From NCBI RefSeq assembly GCF_002078875.1, contig NC_034409.1:64399438-64463437 (forward strand): a DNA stretch of 64,000 nt, in the 5' to 3' direction. Shown in pieces: positions 37,821 to 51,704 of the stretch (its first letter is position 1; every line of letters starts with the position of its first letter). Source of the DNA: Numida meleagris (Eukaryota > Chordata > Aves > Galliformes > Numididae). The position numbers and the translations under genes were made by a program. Below the pieces are notes generated by a model. That model searched no databases, was not told where the DNA came from, and saw only the letters and a list, made by a program, of their open reading frames with translations.

Positions 37821-40800
37821 GGCAAACAGACACGTCAGCACACCTGCACATGCACACAAACATTATCCTACTGCTGTTCCTGCTAACTGCTTGTGCGTGC
37901 TTGGGCTGGAGTCACTGGGTATAAATCTCTGGTGTAACCATGGCTACAGAACAACTGGCAATTACAAAATTTCCTTCATTTTTAATGTTACACTAATTAT
38001 GTTTGAATGTGATCTAATGGAGAAAGGAATCGAGAAGATGAAACAGTGCTCTGTAAGTGAAGAGCAGGGAGAGGACGTGTGTCTCCCATCTTCAGCAGTT
38101 TGAAATCTAGGAAAGGCATCAAGTATCTTGATTCAAGCTGGTGTGCTTGGTTGTGTAAGATATATACACCAACACATGAAATATGTGGGTTGGAGTTTGG
38201 AATTTGCATGCTACCACCAAAATAAGCCCACATCTGCTCACAGACTGGGGAAACATAACTTAATTTGGAGTTCAATTCATAGATGATTCCTTGTACATCA
38301 GTGTCATCATGAATATCTCATAGGCTAAAGATGGGGCTTCAAATCTGAAGAGAGTTTTGCGGCTTTTGATCCTTCTGACATTTTGTGTTTGAACCAGTTT
38401 TTCTTCAGTTCTGCACTGTTTAAAATATTGTGGGTGGCTTTTTTGAAGGCTCATAACAATACATAAAATGGCACGCACTGTCTGCAGAAGGTCTTATGGG
38501 ATGAAAATGGCCAAATTACTTCGTTACTTGGTGTATTTTCATCCCTGAGAGCTGAGGTATGCCTGTGCTTTATAGCAAGGGTTTTTGTCATCCAAATGTA
38601 TCTTTCCTGTCAACACAATGAAGGAAGCAAGAAGATCCTTGCAAATGAGTGCCACAGCTGAGGTGTCATGGGCATCTGAATGCCCCGTTTAAATTTTAAT
38701 GTCATGCTGAAGGGACATCTGCTGTCACCTAGATTATCCTGATCCTGGGCATCAGAATTACCAGGCAGGTATGCTGCTGGGATATGGTTAGAAAAGAATC
38801 CTATGCTGGTATTGGCAGAATTTCTTCAACTGGGGCAAGATGAGGCAAATAAGTCAAATAATCATTCTGGCATTCTGAGTTGGGGTCACAGAGATGCTGC
38901 GCAACAGGCGTAGAGTATCTGAAGAATCTTGTTTTCGTAGGAGCTTGTTTTAGTTAGAAAAAAGGCAAACAGAACAACCCACCAAACAATATTTTGTATC
39001 ATACTGCTGCATCTCTTTCCTTAACCTGGTAATTTAGCATGTATGCACACCCACTGCTGAAGGTGGGGTGGGGATACTGTTACAAGTTTCATCACAGCAG
39101 CCAGCTCTGGATCCCAGCTGTGTCTTCAGTGGCATGAGCCAGCTTGATTATGCTAAAGCACCCCTGGATCCCTTCCTCTTTTGTTTCATTCTTCCCAGGG
39201 TTTTAAAGCTTAAACATTTGACATGCTTGGGTAGTTTCTTCTCTAATTTTATCCCAGCTGACTGTGCAATGAGTTTAACTCAGAGCCCTTAGGTGCAAGC
39301 CACTTTCCTCAATGTATATTAAACCTTATAAAACTAGCTGGTATGTCATTACCCAGAATATAATTACCTATATTGGAATTTGGCCAGGATACTGGGGCTA
39401 ATATTGTTAGCCTTGCAAAAATTGGCGTGGGACTTTTTAATGACCACATGTGGTCAGTGCCATATGTTTCTAGTTCATCTAAAGGATGTTACCTCTCACA
39501 CAGCCATGCCCCTTTGAAACTGCTACAGGGTAGGAAAGCAGAAGCGCGGAGGCCAGATAGTACTTGACAGCTGCTAGTTCAGAGACTGATGACATCTTTG
39601 ATGTGGGTCAGAAGAGAACTCTGTTGTGAACCCCAGCACTGTGTGGACAAAGGCTCCTATTGACCCACACTTATGCATGTTCCCTCCCTCCACAACCCAA
39701 CCTGATATGAAGGGTCACTGCCCCTTCTGGAGATGATATATTTTATGTGAAAGTATTTTTTTATTACTTGGCATGCAAGTGATCTGATTTGCTGAATATA
39801 CTAGTCTAGATATGTTGCTGATCCACACCACCATTGTGTACCATACAGTGAAAACATGTCCCGGCCAAAGGTGATTATGCTTTAAAATGATTATTTAAGC
39901 TAACATCAAAATCCACGTGAAAAAGAGATTCCATTTAAATATTTGGTGCAATGTGACCTTTGTTTTTCCATGCTACTATGAAGAGTGGGATTGTTGTCTC
40001 CATGGAGGAGAAAGGAATAGTTTATCACTGCTATGGAGACGTGACTGATCTTCACCTCATGCTTCAAAATATTCATAAAAATATACAAAGGCATTATTTT
40101 TTGAATACGTCTAGTAGAATATCATTATGTGGTTCAAACCAAAGCTTGCCCTATTTCTTTTTCCTTTTTATCCAGATGAGAGGAAGTATTCAGTGTCCTT
40201 GTCTCTCCTCAGTTTCTTCTTTGTGACTCTAAGTTTCTTTTTAAAGAGATCAAGTAACTGACTCTCTTGTGCTGCTTATGTGCCCCGCGTTCTCTCCCTG
40301 TTCTTTTCCTTTCCTCTTTCATTTGAACCACTAAACCGTATTCTCTTTAAATGGTACGATGAAACCCTCCATTTACTTTAGCCTTCAATAAAATAGATTT
40401 TCATTATAAAACATTTAATGGTACCATACTACTTCTGGCCTATGTGGTTTGTTAAGGCACTGGTGGTGTTAGAAAGGAATGACCTACAACCTCTGTTTTA
40501 AACCTAATTCTCTCTTGATTGTCAAAACTTGTGAAGAAGAAATCAAATCCATTATTGGACAAGGTTATCATTAAGGAGGTTAGCAAGACTTCATCTTTAC
40601 AGCCTTCAACTTTACGACTATCCTTTGCTTGAGAGATCATCGTTTGGCTTTAACGATCTGTCCTGCCAGAGGTAGTGTTTAATCTTCTCTTTTTGATTAA
40701 ACTAATAGAGATGGTTTTGCCAAGTCATCTCTAAGGTTCTGTTTGCTTCAGATGTCCCAGACATTTGAAATTGCTACAGCTTTTATACCTGAATATAAAA

Positions 40801-40844
40801 CAAGTCTGGTACTTGTGACTCTGGTTGTTGATCTCGACCAGAGA
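37821..40844. other. Unique DNA, no gene recognised
   Basis: No supported coding region; ORFs are under 95 codons without motifs. No repeats that I recognise. Confidence 0.5.
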
Positions 40845-41062
40845 TCAGGAAGAAATTCTTTACTGTGAGGGTGGTGAGACACTGGAACAGGTTGCCCAGT
40901 GAGGTTGTGAATGGCCCCTCCCTGGAAGCATTCAAGGCCAGGCTGGATGGGGCTTTGAGCAACCTGGTCTAGAGGGAGGTGTCCTGTCCGATAGTAGGGG
41001 GATTGGAACTAGATGATCTTAAGGGTTCCTTCCAACCCAAACCATTTTATGATTCTGTGATC
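40845..41062 (+). mobile_element. CR1 LINE, short 3' end fragment
   Basis: Begins in the last part of ORF2 (the bases encode RKKFFTVRVVRHWNRLP-like residues, here with frame damage) and runs through the 3' UTR, whose sense bases include GAACTAGATGATCTTAAGGG and TTCCTTCCAACCCAAACCAT. It ends in TTTTATGATTCTGTGAT. It is heavily 5'-truncated. Confidence 0.92.
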
Positions 41063-44000
41063 TCTTCCTAATATGACTAATGGTCAATTTGTGTAATTGT
41101 GGCTCCATTTATATGCAGTGAAGATGTGGCAAACGAGCAGAAAGAAATAGATGCTATCAACAGTCATTATTGTCACAGAGGTTAAGAAGCTAATAACTTC
41201 ATCCTATAGTTTGAGCAGCCACTGTGTTTAGATAATTAAACAGCAACTGTGACAAGGTAAGACTTTTTCAGATAGGCTTGTTGGGAACATATGAACTCTC
41301 CTTGTTTCCTGCTTACAGCAGTGTGACACATTGTCTGGAGGCACTCTGGGAGGGTGTTTTTTGAAGCCAGGAATAAGCTCACACTTCAGGCCTCCTTGCA
41401 GGTAGAGAGGCCTAGGCTAGCTGTAAACAAATTCTTCTCCCAGGATTTGGAGCATGTCCAGGCAGAAGTTTTGTGAGCTCATTTCTGTGCCTCGGAGAGG
41501 AGCCTACTGCTTGTTTGGAAAGTGCTGTGGGGCAGGAGGGGACCTTCAACTCCTTTGCAGCTGGCTTGGGTACCACCAGAGTGATGTGACAGAAATGACC
41601 TTATTTGCTCTTACTGAGATCTCTTCTTCTCCAGGACTTGCCTGTGTTTGGCCAGAGTGCTACGACTGCTTTATAATCTGAATCAGTTAACACTAAACTT
41701 CTACCTTCTAAAATTTCAGAGATGGACACTAGCCTTTAAAAAACTAAGCACTCTAAATCCAAACTGACTGGGGCAAGATGAATGTGGCAACTAGCTCTTA
41801 GGGTTATATCTTTGTGATATGCCACCCAAGAGTATTTCAGACAGTCTCGTAGAGAGGTGCTGTGATAGTCTGCATGTTTGTTGTGCAGATCCCAGAGCTT
41901 TAAAATCCACTTCTTTGAGAGGGACAGTAAAATGAAGGCAGCAAGGAGTAGAGGGGTAGAGACATGGTGATTTACCAAAAAAATTCTGGATCTTTTTGGA
42001 GAGGAGGAAAGAAAGGGCTGTCTGCATTCTTTATAGCTATGTGTATATGTAACTGATGGCAGAATGCCTGGTGCTTTTGGAAAACACTTACGTACCCAAA
42101 GAAATAATTCATTCTACAATGGATCCCTAGCAAAGAGTTTAACTGTGATCTGTGCCAGAACCACTCTTTAGCTCGATTTCTGCCTGCATTTTATGTTATG
42201 ATACATATTTTAAGCCAAAATCAATAGGACAAAAAGCTGTTTTGTAGGAGATCTACATCCAGTTATACATACTGCATCTTGAACCTGTAAAATTAATCCT
42301 TTACTACTGTATCACATGATTGTGTGACACATTGGTGTGTCCTAGATTTATTTACTAGAAGTTTACTCACACCTTTATCTCTGGTACAATTAGATTTCAG
42401 AGATGTCCAGCAAATATTATAAAGGTCCTCTATGCTTTCAAAATCCATTTTGAAGTTGATGAGTAACTCCGTATAATAGGTTGACTACTTCTACAGCAAG
42501 ATGATGTAACAGATTGAAAAATCTATTCGTTCTCCAATTTAAAAGAAAAATAAGTACAGAACCATAAATAAGGAGGTAAAGCATAACCACTTAGCACATT
42601 AATGTATACTAAGCAGCACTTGATGGGAATGTTTTACAGTTCTTTTCCTGAGAACATTACTGACCTGTATAATTTTAAGTGTGCAGTAAAACGAAGACCT
42701 CCTAGAAGGATCTGGCGATATCATCTCACAGAATGCACTCTGGAACACCTGGACAATTGCAAAAACAACCGTAATTACTCTACAGGTTGCTCTTCAGGTG
42801 TATTTTCTGAAGGTTTGAGTTTTTATTTCCAGAAAGAGAACGTCTAAATGTTTGAGGAAAATACTGTTTTACCAGAAGCTGTAAGACTCATTTTGGTTTT
42901 CCTTTCAGAATGAAGGCGCAATTTTGTCAGCACTTTCTGAGAACTGCCAGGCAAAAATATTGCTTCATTGAACTTTACTTTTTTTTTTTACTTTACTTTT
43001 GTAGTCATTGTTGTCATGTAGCCCTCATCTTTAAGGGCTCTTCTCTACCAATGACTGGTGCTCAGGGCCCTTCTTTAGAATATAGGTCTCTTCTACACAG
43101 CCCATCACATCTCCCTAATTTCTAGCAATGCTTAAGTGTCTTCTAACAAAGAGGCAAAGAATCATAAAAGCTGACTTTTTAGTACTGGTAAGATGGCCTT
43201 CCACTGAATTAATTATTCATCACTGTTGAGCTTATTACTAGAGTTATTATTAGTCTTTCAGATAGTCAGGCTTAGAAAAGGCAACCAGAGGCTATTGGCA
43301 CCCTTGGCAAGGCCAAAGGACCTGAGCTCCTGCTGCGGACATCCTCCCTCACAGCTGCAATGAACAGTAGGAGACTATTCTTTTTTAACATTTTGTTTTA
43401 AACTCTGAGTATTTCTGGTGATACCTAAATAGATATTGTTGACTTCCTGGTATTTCTGAAAATGTCTATCTCATCTTTGCTTCTGCAGCAAATGAGAGCT
43501 CAGCTCTAGTAAAAATTTGTCTGGAGGTCTGTATACTTAAGGCACCTTCCATTGTGAATAGTGAGAGCTCTGCTGTTAATTAATGCACGCTGTTTTATTT
43601 CATCTACTGTTCTTCCTTCTGTTAGGCAAATTTTATGTGTATTATATCTATCATGGTAATGTTTATAGGCCTTAGTCAAGAACTTGGGCCTTCTAGTATC
43701 TGCAAATAATAATTACTACAAATTTCCTTTTTTAGCTTGCTTTCTTAAGGAAACGTGGGTTATGCTGTCATGCTGTTTGTCTGGCAGCCTGCTTCAAATA
43801 ACTTTGGAATCTTTTAATTAATTTAAACCAAAGTTTACTGTGGGAGTTCTACCAGTTTTGTGGAAACTGGCTACTGGCAAGAGGAGAAGGTCATGCAAAT
43901 TAGGGTTTCTGCTGCAAGGAAGACTGTGCTGTGAGCTCAAGTTATTTAGTTTCTGGGAGCAGGCATGTGCTGGCCGGCCAAGCAGCATAAATATAGCTCT

Positions 44001-45765
44001 TGTGATGCCTCTTCCCTATTCAGTAATTAGGAAATACAAGAGGGAGGTGGCTGCACTCTGTCCTCATTTTGAACAAGAACACAAGAGTGGAGGGAGGTTG
44101 CAAATAGCATAGAGGTAGACTTGGATATATTGAGTGGGGATTTGGGAAACAGTCTTCATTAGCTCTGCTGCTCTCAGATTAACTAGATTTATTTTGTAGT
44201 GTACTTTGGAGTGCAGATATTCACTAGGATTTTAATGGGAGTCTTCCTAAGGAGGACTAGGAAAATCCATGGGAAATCCTAGAAATGATGATGATGACTT
44301 TCAGGACTTGTGTTGGTAATATCATTTTTATATGACATACAAATAGATCAGTCAAATTTGTGCATGTTTTACAGTTCTCATATATATTTCTCAGAACTAG
44401 TGGTGTTTGGCAGCCACTAGTGTCCATTTGCATTAGATTTGGGAGAGATTTTTTTGTATGTGTAAATTCTCAGCTCCTTACTTTTATTCTGGAGTTAATT
44501 TAATCATTTACAAAGTCACCTGAAACTATGTCAAAGCTGGACAACTTTTGCAAATCTGTAATAAAAATCATGAGCATCACATGTTTAACTAGGAGATTAT
44601 CATGAAAAATGCACCCCAGAGAACTTTTTATAATATTTTTCCTTTTCTCTGTCTTTGGATCCCAGCGAAACCCAGGTTAGATATCATAGATGTTCTACAT
44701 TGACATCCTAACAGAATAAGGTGGCCATAAAGTAAGAAACTCTTCTTTGATTTGGATCCTATTTAATTAATTAATTTATTTACTTATTTAGCAATTTAAT
44801 GTTAAACCAGTGTCCTGGCTGAACTCCAGCTCCTGGACAAATTCCAGCTCAAGTAATTGCATTCCAGCTAATGAAATGCCCCGTCTGGCATTAATTGAAA
44901 AAGCTATTCTTCAGTTCCTGTCCTAACCTGGTCTGTAACATTGTGGTGTGTTACAGGTTACTATCATCAATCTTGGAAATGGCTGCCTGTTAAATAAATA
45001 CATACACACATGTGAGTTTAGGAACAAAGCAGTTAGTCAGATATGTCCAACTGCCATCTTCTATGATGCACTAGCTGTAATATATGAGTATTGTCCTCTC
45101 GATAAAATTATTCCTAATCAAGAATTAGTAATTAAACTTTTATATGATGATTGGAAACCTGAAAAATAAAGGAGATATATAGGTTTATTAATACTAACAG
45201 GTATTAGAAATATTCCTTTTATCTGGAGTACAAAAGATGCAGAATAAAATGTTCTGGATTTACTTCAAAATGTCATAGGGAGACTGTTCAGGTAAGGTGC
45301 ATGTGCATGTGCAACTGGCCTCTTTTCTTATTGTAGCTTTTGGGGAAAAGAGGAAACCTTACACAAAGAAAATTAAATGATAGTTCTTTGCTAGTGTTTT
45401 TGCAAATATAAATTAAATTTTACTCATCTCAAATGGTATTTACAGTATAACTTTCCTATATATATTCAGCCTCTTAGCATCCAGTATAATTAAAACTAGA
45501 AAACCTGTTTCTGTTACTGTTTACACACTCCCATAAATTCTTGTGGTTTTTGGCCATATTGGCTGCTTTTTTGAATATGTCTTCCTGGAGCTGCATGCTG
45601 AATTTAAATATGCAACTTTCACTACTGAGAACATTTTCTTCAAATATCATTTGTTTTACAAGGTATTCTGAGATCTACATAAGAAGACATTGAAGAAAAT
45701 TGATTTAGTAATGTTATACTCAGTTAAAATGTGCAAATTCTAGGACCACTTTCATGAAGTGAATG
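41063..45765. other. Unique DNA, no gene recognised
   Basis: No coding frame with a recognisable domain; the longest ORFs (43840-44112, 90 codons; 42602-42847, 81 codons) are unassigned. An AT tetranucleotide run lies at about 44763-44791. Just after it, TCCAGCT occurs three times (44825, 44843 and 44863) together with TAATTG and TAATGA homeodomain-like cores. Confidence 0.5.
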
Positions 45766-45767
45766 TA

Positions 45768-46318
45768 CGAGGGCTGCTCCAAATGTAATACCTCCTATTT
45801 TATTATGTTGGCCCATGACTTCAGAGACAGATGTTGGAGATATGGCAGTAGAAGTTGAGCTTTCCCACCAATGTTCCATTACATTTTGTTGCTGTGTGAC
45901 AGATGGCAGCAGAGGAGCAGTTTGACCAAATGGTGTCTGACATGGAAGTGCATATCAAGAAAAGGTGTGTCACTGAATTCCCCCATGTGGATAAATGGCA
46001 CCCATTGGCATTCACTGATGCTTGCTGGACATTTATGGAAACCAAACAGTGGATAAGAGCACAGTGAACTGGTAGGTGGTGTGTTTCAACGCTGGCAACA
46101 GTGATATGAAAGACAAGACAAGTTCCGGAAAGTTGTGCACAGCTGTCACACCACAAAATGAAAAGCATATCGATCAACTCATCCATGTGGATTGTCTAGC
46201 GGTGGTGACTATGCTGAAAAATAGTGTTTTGTAGTTGAGAATTTGCTCTGTCAAATAGTGTTATTGTGTTCTTTGAATCTGTTGAAGTTTCCATGGAAAT
46301 AGATAGGAGGCAATATTT
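45768..46318 (+). mobile_element. Mariner, internally deleted non-autonomous copy (same family as 4555-5840)
   Basis: The left end CGAGGGCTGCTCC follows a TA (45766-45767) and is closer to the expected family terminus than the copy at 4555. It then parallels the full copy through the N-terminal transposase region to about 46188. The sequence jumps there to the 3' part matching about 5705 onward in the full copy (GGTGGTGACTATGCTGAAAA). About 740 bp, including the whole catalytic domain, is missing. The right end is degraded: GATAGGAGGC is present, but the outer part of the inverted repeat is not recognisable. It has no coding capacity and could only have moved using transposase from another copy. 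Confidence 0.88.
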
Positions 46319-46320
46319 TA

Positions 46321-49300
46321 CATATATAGAAGTATAATCTTTCAACTTTCCTAACATCTTTCATTGTTATTGCTGCTAGTTTATGACAAAATAGTTAATT
46401 ATTTCATATGTCTGTGTGCTATGTTTCACAGACTTATTGAGAAATCATATTTGATTACCATCCACAGGTCTCAAAACCTCACTTGATTTTCTGCCATCAC
46501 AGTAAAGTCATTTTGGGCTAGAGACCCAAAGTCTCATTTAGAGACTTTGATGTCATAGATGAATTTACTACAAATCTACTCTCCCATTTGTTATTCACTC
46601 TATTGTTAAGAATGTGCACTTTATTTCTAAGTTGTATTGGTATTGCTTTATATTTTAAACACCATGGTTTATTACATCACGATCTTGCTGTCTGTCAAGA
46701 TCACCTAACATCAGAAATTTATTTCCCACACTAAGCCTTCTAGATCAATATGTTCCTCACAGTAAGGGAGGAAGTACACAACTGCCTTGCCTAAAGATGA
46801 AGGTTATCGAAGCTGATAATCACTTTGCCTCTCAATAGGTCTTCTGCAGTCATAATTAAACTAGACTTCTGGCTTAAGAACTTTAAATCTAAAAAGCTGC
46901 AAAATCCAAAGATTTGACACTTCAAAAGTTCAGAGTGACTGAGGAATCTAAATCTTATTTTGGAAGTGACAAGTCAATTGAATCTGTACTTTCAAATAGC
47001 TATATAGCTTATGAAATTCTTGAGGAGCTTTTGAAAGGAGGTTTGATCTTCTAACTCACTGGGACACATTTGGCATGTTGCTCCAAGTTTTAGTTTTATT
47101 ATTACTCAGCAAATTATTTCTCTATGCTTGAAGCATGAAGCATGAAAAGTCCAGGAACTGTAGGAACGAGCTAAGTGTGAAATCTAGTTAATGGTTTTTT
47201 TTACACTCAAAATGCTCTAATGACACTGCTTCTGAGGTATGAGAAGCATATTCTTCTTGTTAAAGAATTAGAAAATAGAGCTGTTTACTCTCACTGAGAA
47301 GAGAATTAATGAATCCTGACTGGGTACTAGCATGCTTCCCAGCACTATCCATGTAAGTTAGGAAAATCTAGATTAAAATTTAATTACATAGAATTAAACA
47401 AATAAACAAAAATAAATGTATTCCCTGTTCAAAAATATCTGGAAAGTTGTCATTGAGCCTTGAGCATAGACTGTTAATAGAGTATTAAAAGTATAATTAA
47501 AGCACAGTCTTAAAATTTTGCTAAGTTAAGCAGTAAGACTGACCCTCAAACAGACTTGCTTAATCATGGCTGATTTTGTGCACAGTTCATACTCTGCTTG
47601 TACAAGTTGACTGACTGTAGATCAAAACTGGAGTTTTTATTGATTAAAGTCTCCCAACACTAAGGATTAAAAATGTATGACTTATCTCACTATCTATTTG
47701 AAAGATATAGATTCCTATTATTTGCTGAAATAAGAGAGTGTCGGCTGTATGAAGTTCTTTATATGAGGACAACATGACTAGATGCTCCTTTGAAGATTTA
47801 TCCTACTGTCTTGGAAGGAAAGTCCAGTCACTTTGTGAGCTGAACTACTGCATCCAGGCACAATCTTCTTCCCTCTGATGAGTATTGAGCTGGTTCTGCA
47901 CTGCTGAGTGGGTTTTTTCTTTTTTTTCCTTTTCATTTTTTTAAACTATTGTTCTGTTTTATCTTATTTTGTTTTCATTTGGAAATAAAATTGAGCGAGT
48001 TTTTTTTTTTTTTTTGAATCTGTATTTTTCACTTAAAACAATATAATCATTAAGAAGACATTTGGATTTGTATATAGGACAGTTTGAGTACAGCAGCATG
48101 AGAAATGGGTGAAGCATTAGTATGTTCCGTGGGAGACTACTTAGAAGATGTCATATGGTGCAGACTTACTTAGTTTTACTGAACAAAAACCAATTCTGTT
48201 AGCCCTAATTGACTTAATGCAAGTAGCTCTCCTCTATCTTTTTAAACATGCCATAGTTTTTTTAATGAATTGTTGACAGTGTACAAGTTAGACAAATAAT
48301 GCATGCAAGTAAACTACAGCCAGTGAGTTTGTGAGCAGTAGGATTAATTTTTCAATATCTTTCATTTCAAATGTTCTGTGCAAGGTGCAACCAGGCTCCT
48401 TTTCAAAGGTAAGGCTTTACTAGGAGTTTCCATTAAATAGAAAATACAATTAAGGTAGGTAGAGTTGTCCACACTGAAGATGTGGAGCTGACCACCATGT
48501 GGCTCAGGACAGCAGCCACAGCAGACGGGAATGGCAGGCTGGTCCTCCTCAGTCCCCTTGGTCAACTCACGGTGCTGGAAATCACATTAATTGACTGTGA
48601 GTCTTCCTAAAAGCTACTTTTACTGCCACAGGCTAACAGATCTACTATAACTTACCCTTTTCTCTGAGTAGACAATTGCATTTCTGTTTCTGCAAGGACT
48701 TACAATTCTAATATTTTTCTCATGTGTTCAGACTCTATACAAGTCAATATTCTATATTCCCTGAATTTTTCTGTTCCATGTGACTGATTTTGAGAAATAA
48801 AACTTGACTTTAAGAGCTGGTTAGGTTTCCAGGATTCAGACTGGATTTCTGGCAGTAAACTGAACAGTGTCTGGTCAGAAAACCAATAGACAGCAAGATT
48901 TCAAAAGCTGACTGGCTGTTATAATTCTGAAATCCACCCCAAATTTTGGTAGAAGTTTGCTAAACTTTTTCTTGTTTAGTTATGCTTTGATTTCAACAAA
49001 ATTACATACTGATATAATAATATTTCTCAGATTTTTTCTTTGGTTTAGTTTGGTTTTGTCTCTCTCACACTTTTTAGCATCAAAACCTATCTACAGAGTT
49101 AATCAATAATAAGGCACTGCATTTCTTATTGGGTTTTGTATCTCTTTTTAACCCACTGGATTTTGTTCATTTTTGCTTTACTCTTTCTTACTCATGAGAA
49201 AATTCATATTTCACAGGATTTTGTTTCTACTGTCATTTGTATTTTTTTCTTTTTTTGATATTAGAAAATGTTCTATCACAGTCTGCTAATATAAGGTGTA

Positions 49301-50248
49301 TGGAAATAACCTGAGAAGATGTAAGTGTTGTAGCCATTGTGATTTCAATATTTTGCACAGGGATAAAAGTCCAAACCACTGTGTAATACAGATTTGGAGT
49401 GACCAGCTTCTTTTTTCACACACAGACTGAACTCCGGAGAGGAAGATTTGGTCACATGGAAACACTATTAAATTATCTCCAAGATCTGAATTTTTCACAA
49501 ATAGAGATTGTATTGGCTTCTTCCAGCACACTTTATTCATTGCCTATAAGAAAGTGCTTTGGATGACTAATAATGTCCTTGTGTAGGTTTTAAATAATAA
49601 GTTGATGATGCATGATTCTACTGTGCTTGCTACTAATCAGCCTACTTCAGAAAAGCTATCCTAGCTTACTCAATGGGATGGACTTTGGATCCCTGAAGAA
49701 CTTGAATGAAGACTCCGTAACGCTTCATGTGTTATTAAGTTTGTGGTCTTCATTTAGCAGCAGTACCTATGCTACTGTTTTTCCCAATACCGTATTCTGC
49801 TCAGCCAAGCACTGTCCAAAAGAGTTAAACCAGAAGACAAAATACAGTGTAAATATTCATTTCGAGTTCTTATGATTAATGTCATTGATTTGTGAGGGGG
49901 TGAAATTATATTGCAAAGTTAATCATTAGATAAGATAAGTGCCTGGAGGATGTAAGCTTAATATATTGGGCTTTTCTTTTCACTGAGTCAATATAGATTG
50001 ACAAGCCATATTTTCCATTCAAAGAGATGTTAAATGTGTTTACAGATTTCATGAAAGACTCAGAAGACAACATCCCTTTAACAACATTTTCTGTCAAAGG
50101 CTAGAATAATAACCTGATTTCTCCTCTCAGTCATTCTGGAGTAACTGTCAGAAATGGAGAAGAAATTGGTTAACTGCAGTAAAATTTGGCCCAGCCATCA
50201 AGTAGAGCTGCAAAAAAAAAAAAAAAAAATATTTAGAAATCTACAGAT
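46321..50248. other. Unique AT-rich DNA with homopolymer runs
   Basis: No gene supported; ORFs are at most 87 codons without motifs. T run of 16 at 48000-48015 and A run of 18 at 50212-50229, the latter about 20 bp before a minus-strand CR1 tail. Confidence 0.5.
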
Positions 50249-50705
50249 AGAATCACAGAATGGCTTAGGTTGGACCTAAATGCCTCCGGAGATGGTGCAC
50301 CCACTGCTTCTTTGGGCAGCCTGTGCCAGGGCCTCATTACCCTCTGAGTAAAACATTCCTTCCTAAAATCTAACCTAAATTTCCCCATTTAGTGTAAAGC
50401 CTTTCCTATATGTCCTGTTAGTATCTGCCCATGTAAAATGTCTGTCTCTCTCATGCTTATAAGCTCCCCTGGATTACTGGAAGGCTGCAGTGAGCTAGCT
50501 AAATAAGCCAAGCTGCCTCAACCTGTCTTCATAAGAGAGATGCTCCAGCTCTGAGATCTTCTTGCTTTCCACTGGAACCACTCTAACAGCTCCACATCTT
50601 TCTGGTGCTAGAGTCTCCAGGCCTGGATGCAGTAGTCTAGATGGGGCCTCAGGAGGGCAGAGTAGAAGGGAATAATCACCTCCCTCACTCTGATAGGCAC
50701 TCCTC

Positions 50706-51159
50706 TGTTGTGGTTTAACCTAGCAGGTGACTGAGCACCATACAGTCATTCACTCATTCCCCCCCCTTTCCAGTGGGATGGAGCAGAGAATCAAAGAAAC
50801 AAACTAGAACTCATGGGTTGAGAGAAAACTATTTACTAAGAGAAAAGGTAAAGGAAAATAGTCATGACTATGTATATTTATATATATATAAATGTATATA
50901 ACAGGTAATGTACATGTGGTGATGATGTCATATGATATAGAATATCCCTTTGGCAAGTTTAAGTCAGCTGTTCTGATTCTGTTCCCTCCCAGCTCCTTGG
51001 GCCCTTCACAGAGAATGGCGTTGTCTCAATACAACACTACTTAGCAGCAACTATAAACATATGTGTGCTATAAACATTTTTTTTCTCCTAGAACCAAAAA
51101 CGTAGCATCACACCCTACACTCTGTAGAAAATAATTTTGTCTGAGCTGAAACTAAGACA
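50706..51159 (-). mobile_element. Endogenous retrovirus solo LTR inserted in CR1
   Basis: 454 bp with TGTTGTGGTTTAACC at the left and CTGAAACTAAGACA at the right. On the minus strand it starts TGTCTTAG and ends in AACCACAACA, so it has TG...CA ends. The body (AATATCCCTTTGGCAAGTTT, GTGGGATGGAGCAGAGAATC) matches a common avian LTR family that I know from bird genomes; I do not assign a name. No retroviral coding sequence is attached. Flanking pentamers (TCCTC and CCCGT) do not match, so the target duplication has decayed or the ends are slightly misplaced. It belongs to a different LTR family from the pair at 34114 and 55484. Confidence 0.82.
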
Positions 51160-51400
51160 CCCGTTTTTGGAGCAGCCCAGGATGTAATTGGCCTTCTGGG
51201 CTGCGAACACACACTGCTGGCTCATGTTCAGCTTTTTGTCCACCAGGACCCCCAACTCCTTCCCTGAAGGACTCAATGAGTTCTTCTCCCGGTCTGTACA
51301 CATATGTTGGTGACCCAGTTGCAACACCTTGCGCTTGATCTTGGATCGCATTAGGTCCAGATGGGCCCACCTTTTAAGCCTGTCCAGATCCCCCTGGCAT

Positions 51401-51416
51401 CTCTTCATAGTATCAT
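51401..51416. repeat. Apparent target-site duplication of nested CR1, left copy
   Basis: CTCTTCATAGTATCAT matches 51705-51721 (CTCTTCCATCGTATCAT) with one missing base and one substitution. Its last bases merge with the CR1 octamer-like tail, so the true length is uncertain. Confidence 0.6.
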
Positions 51417-51704
51417 AGAATGGCCTGGGTTGAAAAGGACCTCAAAGATCATCGAGTTTCAACCCCCCTGCTGAGTGCAGGGTTGCCAACCACTAGACCA
51501 GGCTGCCCAGAGCCATGAACACCTCCAGGGACAGGGCATCCACAACCTCCCTGGGCAACCTGTTCCAGTGTGTCACCACCCTCTCTGTGAAAAACTTCCT
51601 CCTAATATCTAACCTACATCTCCCCTGTCTCAGTTTAAAACCATTCCCCCTTTTCCTATCTCTTTCCACCCTCGTGAACAATCGTTCCCCCTCCTGTTTA
51701 TACG
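51411..51704 (-). mobile_element. CR1 LINE 3' end nested inside another CR1
   Basis: A short, 5'-truncated CR1 in the same orientation as its host. The tail reads ATAGTATCATAGAATGGCC on plus, followed by the typical 3' UTR with CAAAGATCATCGAG and AACCCCCCTGCTGAGTGCAG. The ORF2 C-terminus on minus (51493-51681) reads [20 protein letters not shown] and [20 protein letters not shown]. The host sequence resumes at 51705. A near-repeat of host bases brackets the insertion (51401-51416 and 51705-51721), consistent with a target-site duplication. Confidence 0.88.

Noticed and set aside
44948..45169. 73-codon plus-strand frame ending LLYDDWKPEK
   Set aside because: No recognised family, and no coding evidence beyond being open.
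45821..46186. 121-codon minus-strand frame
   Set aside because: Antisense of the deleted mariner; the equivalent antisense frame is also open in the copy at 4666-4929.
50701..51164. 5-bp target duplication for the LTR inside CR1
   Set aside because: The pentamers TCCTC and CCCGT share only two positions, so no duplication is claimed.
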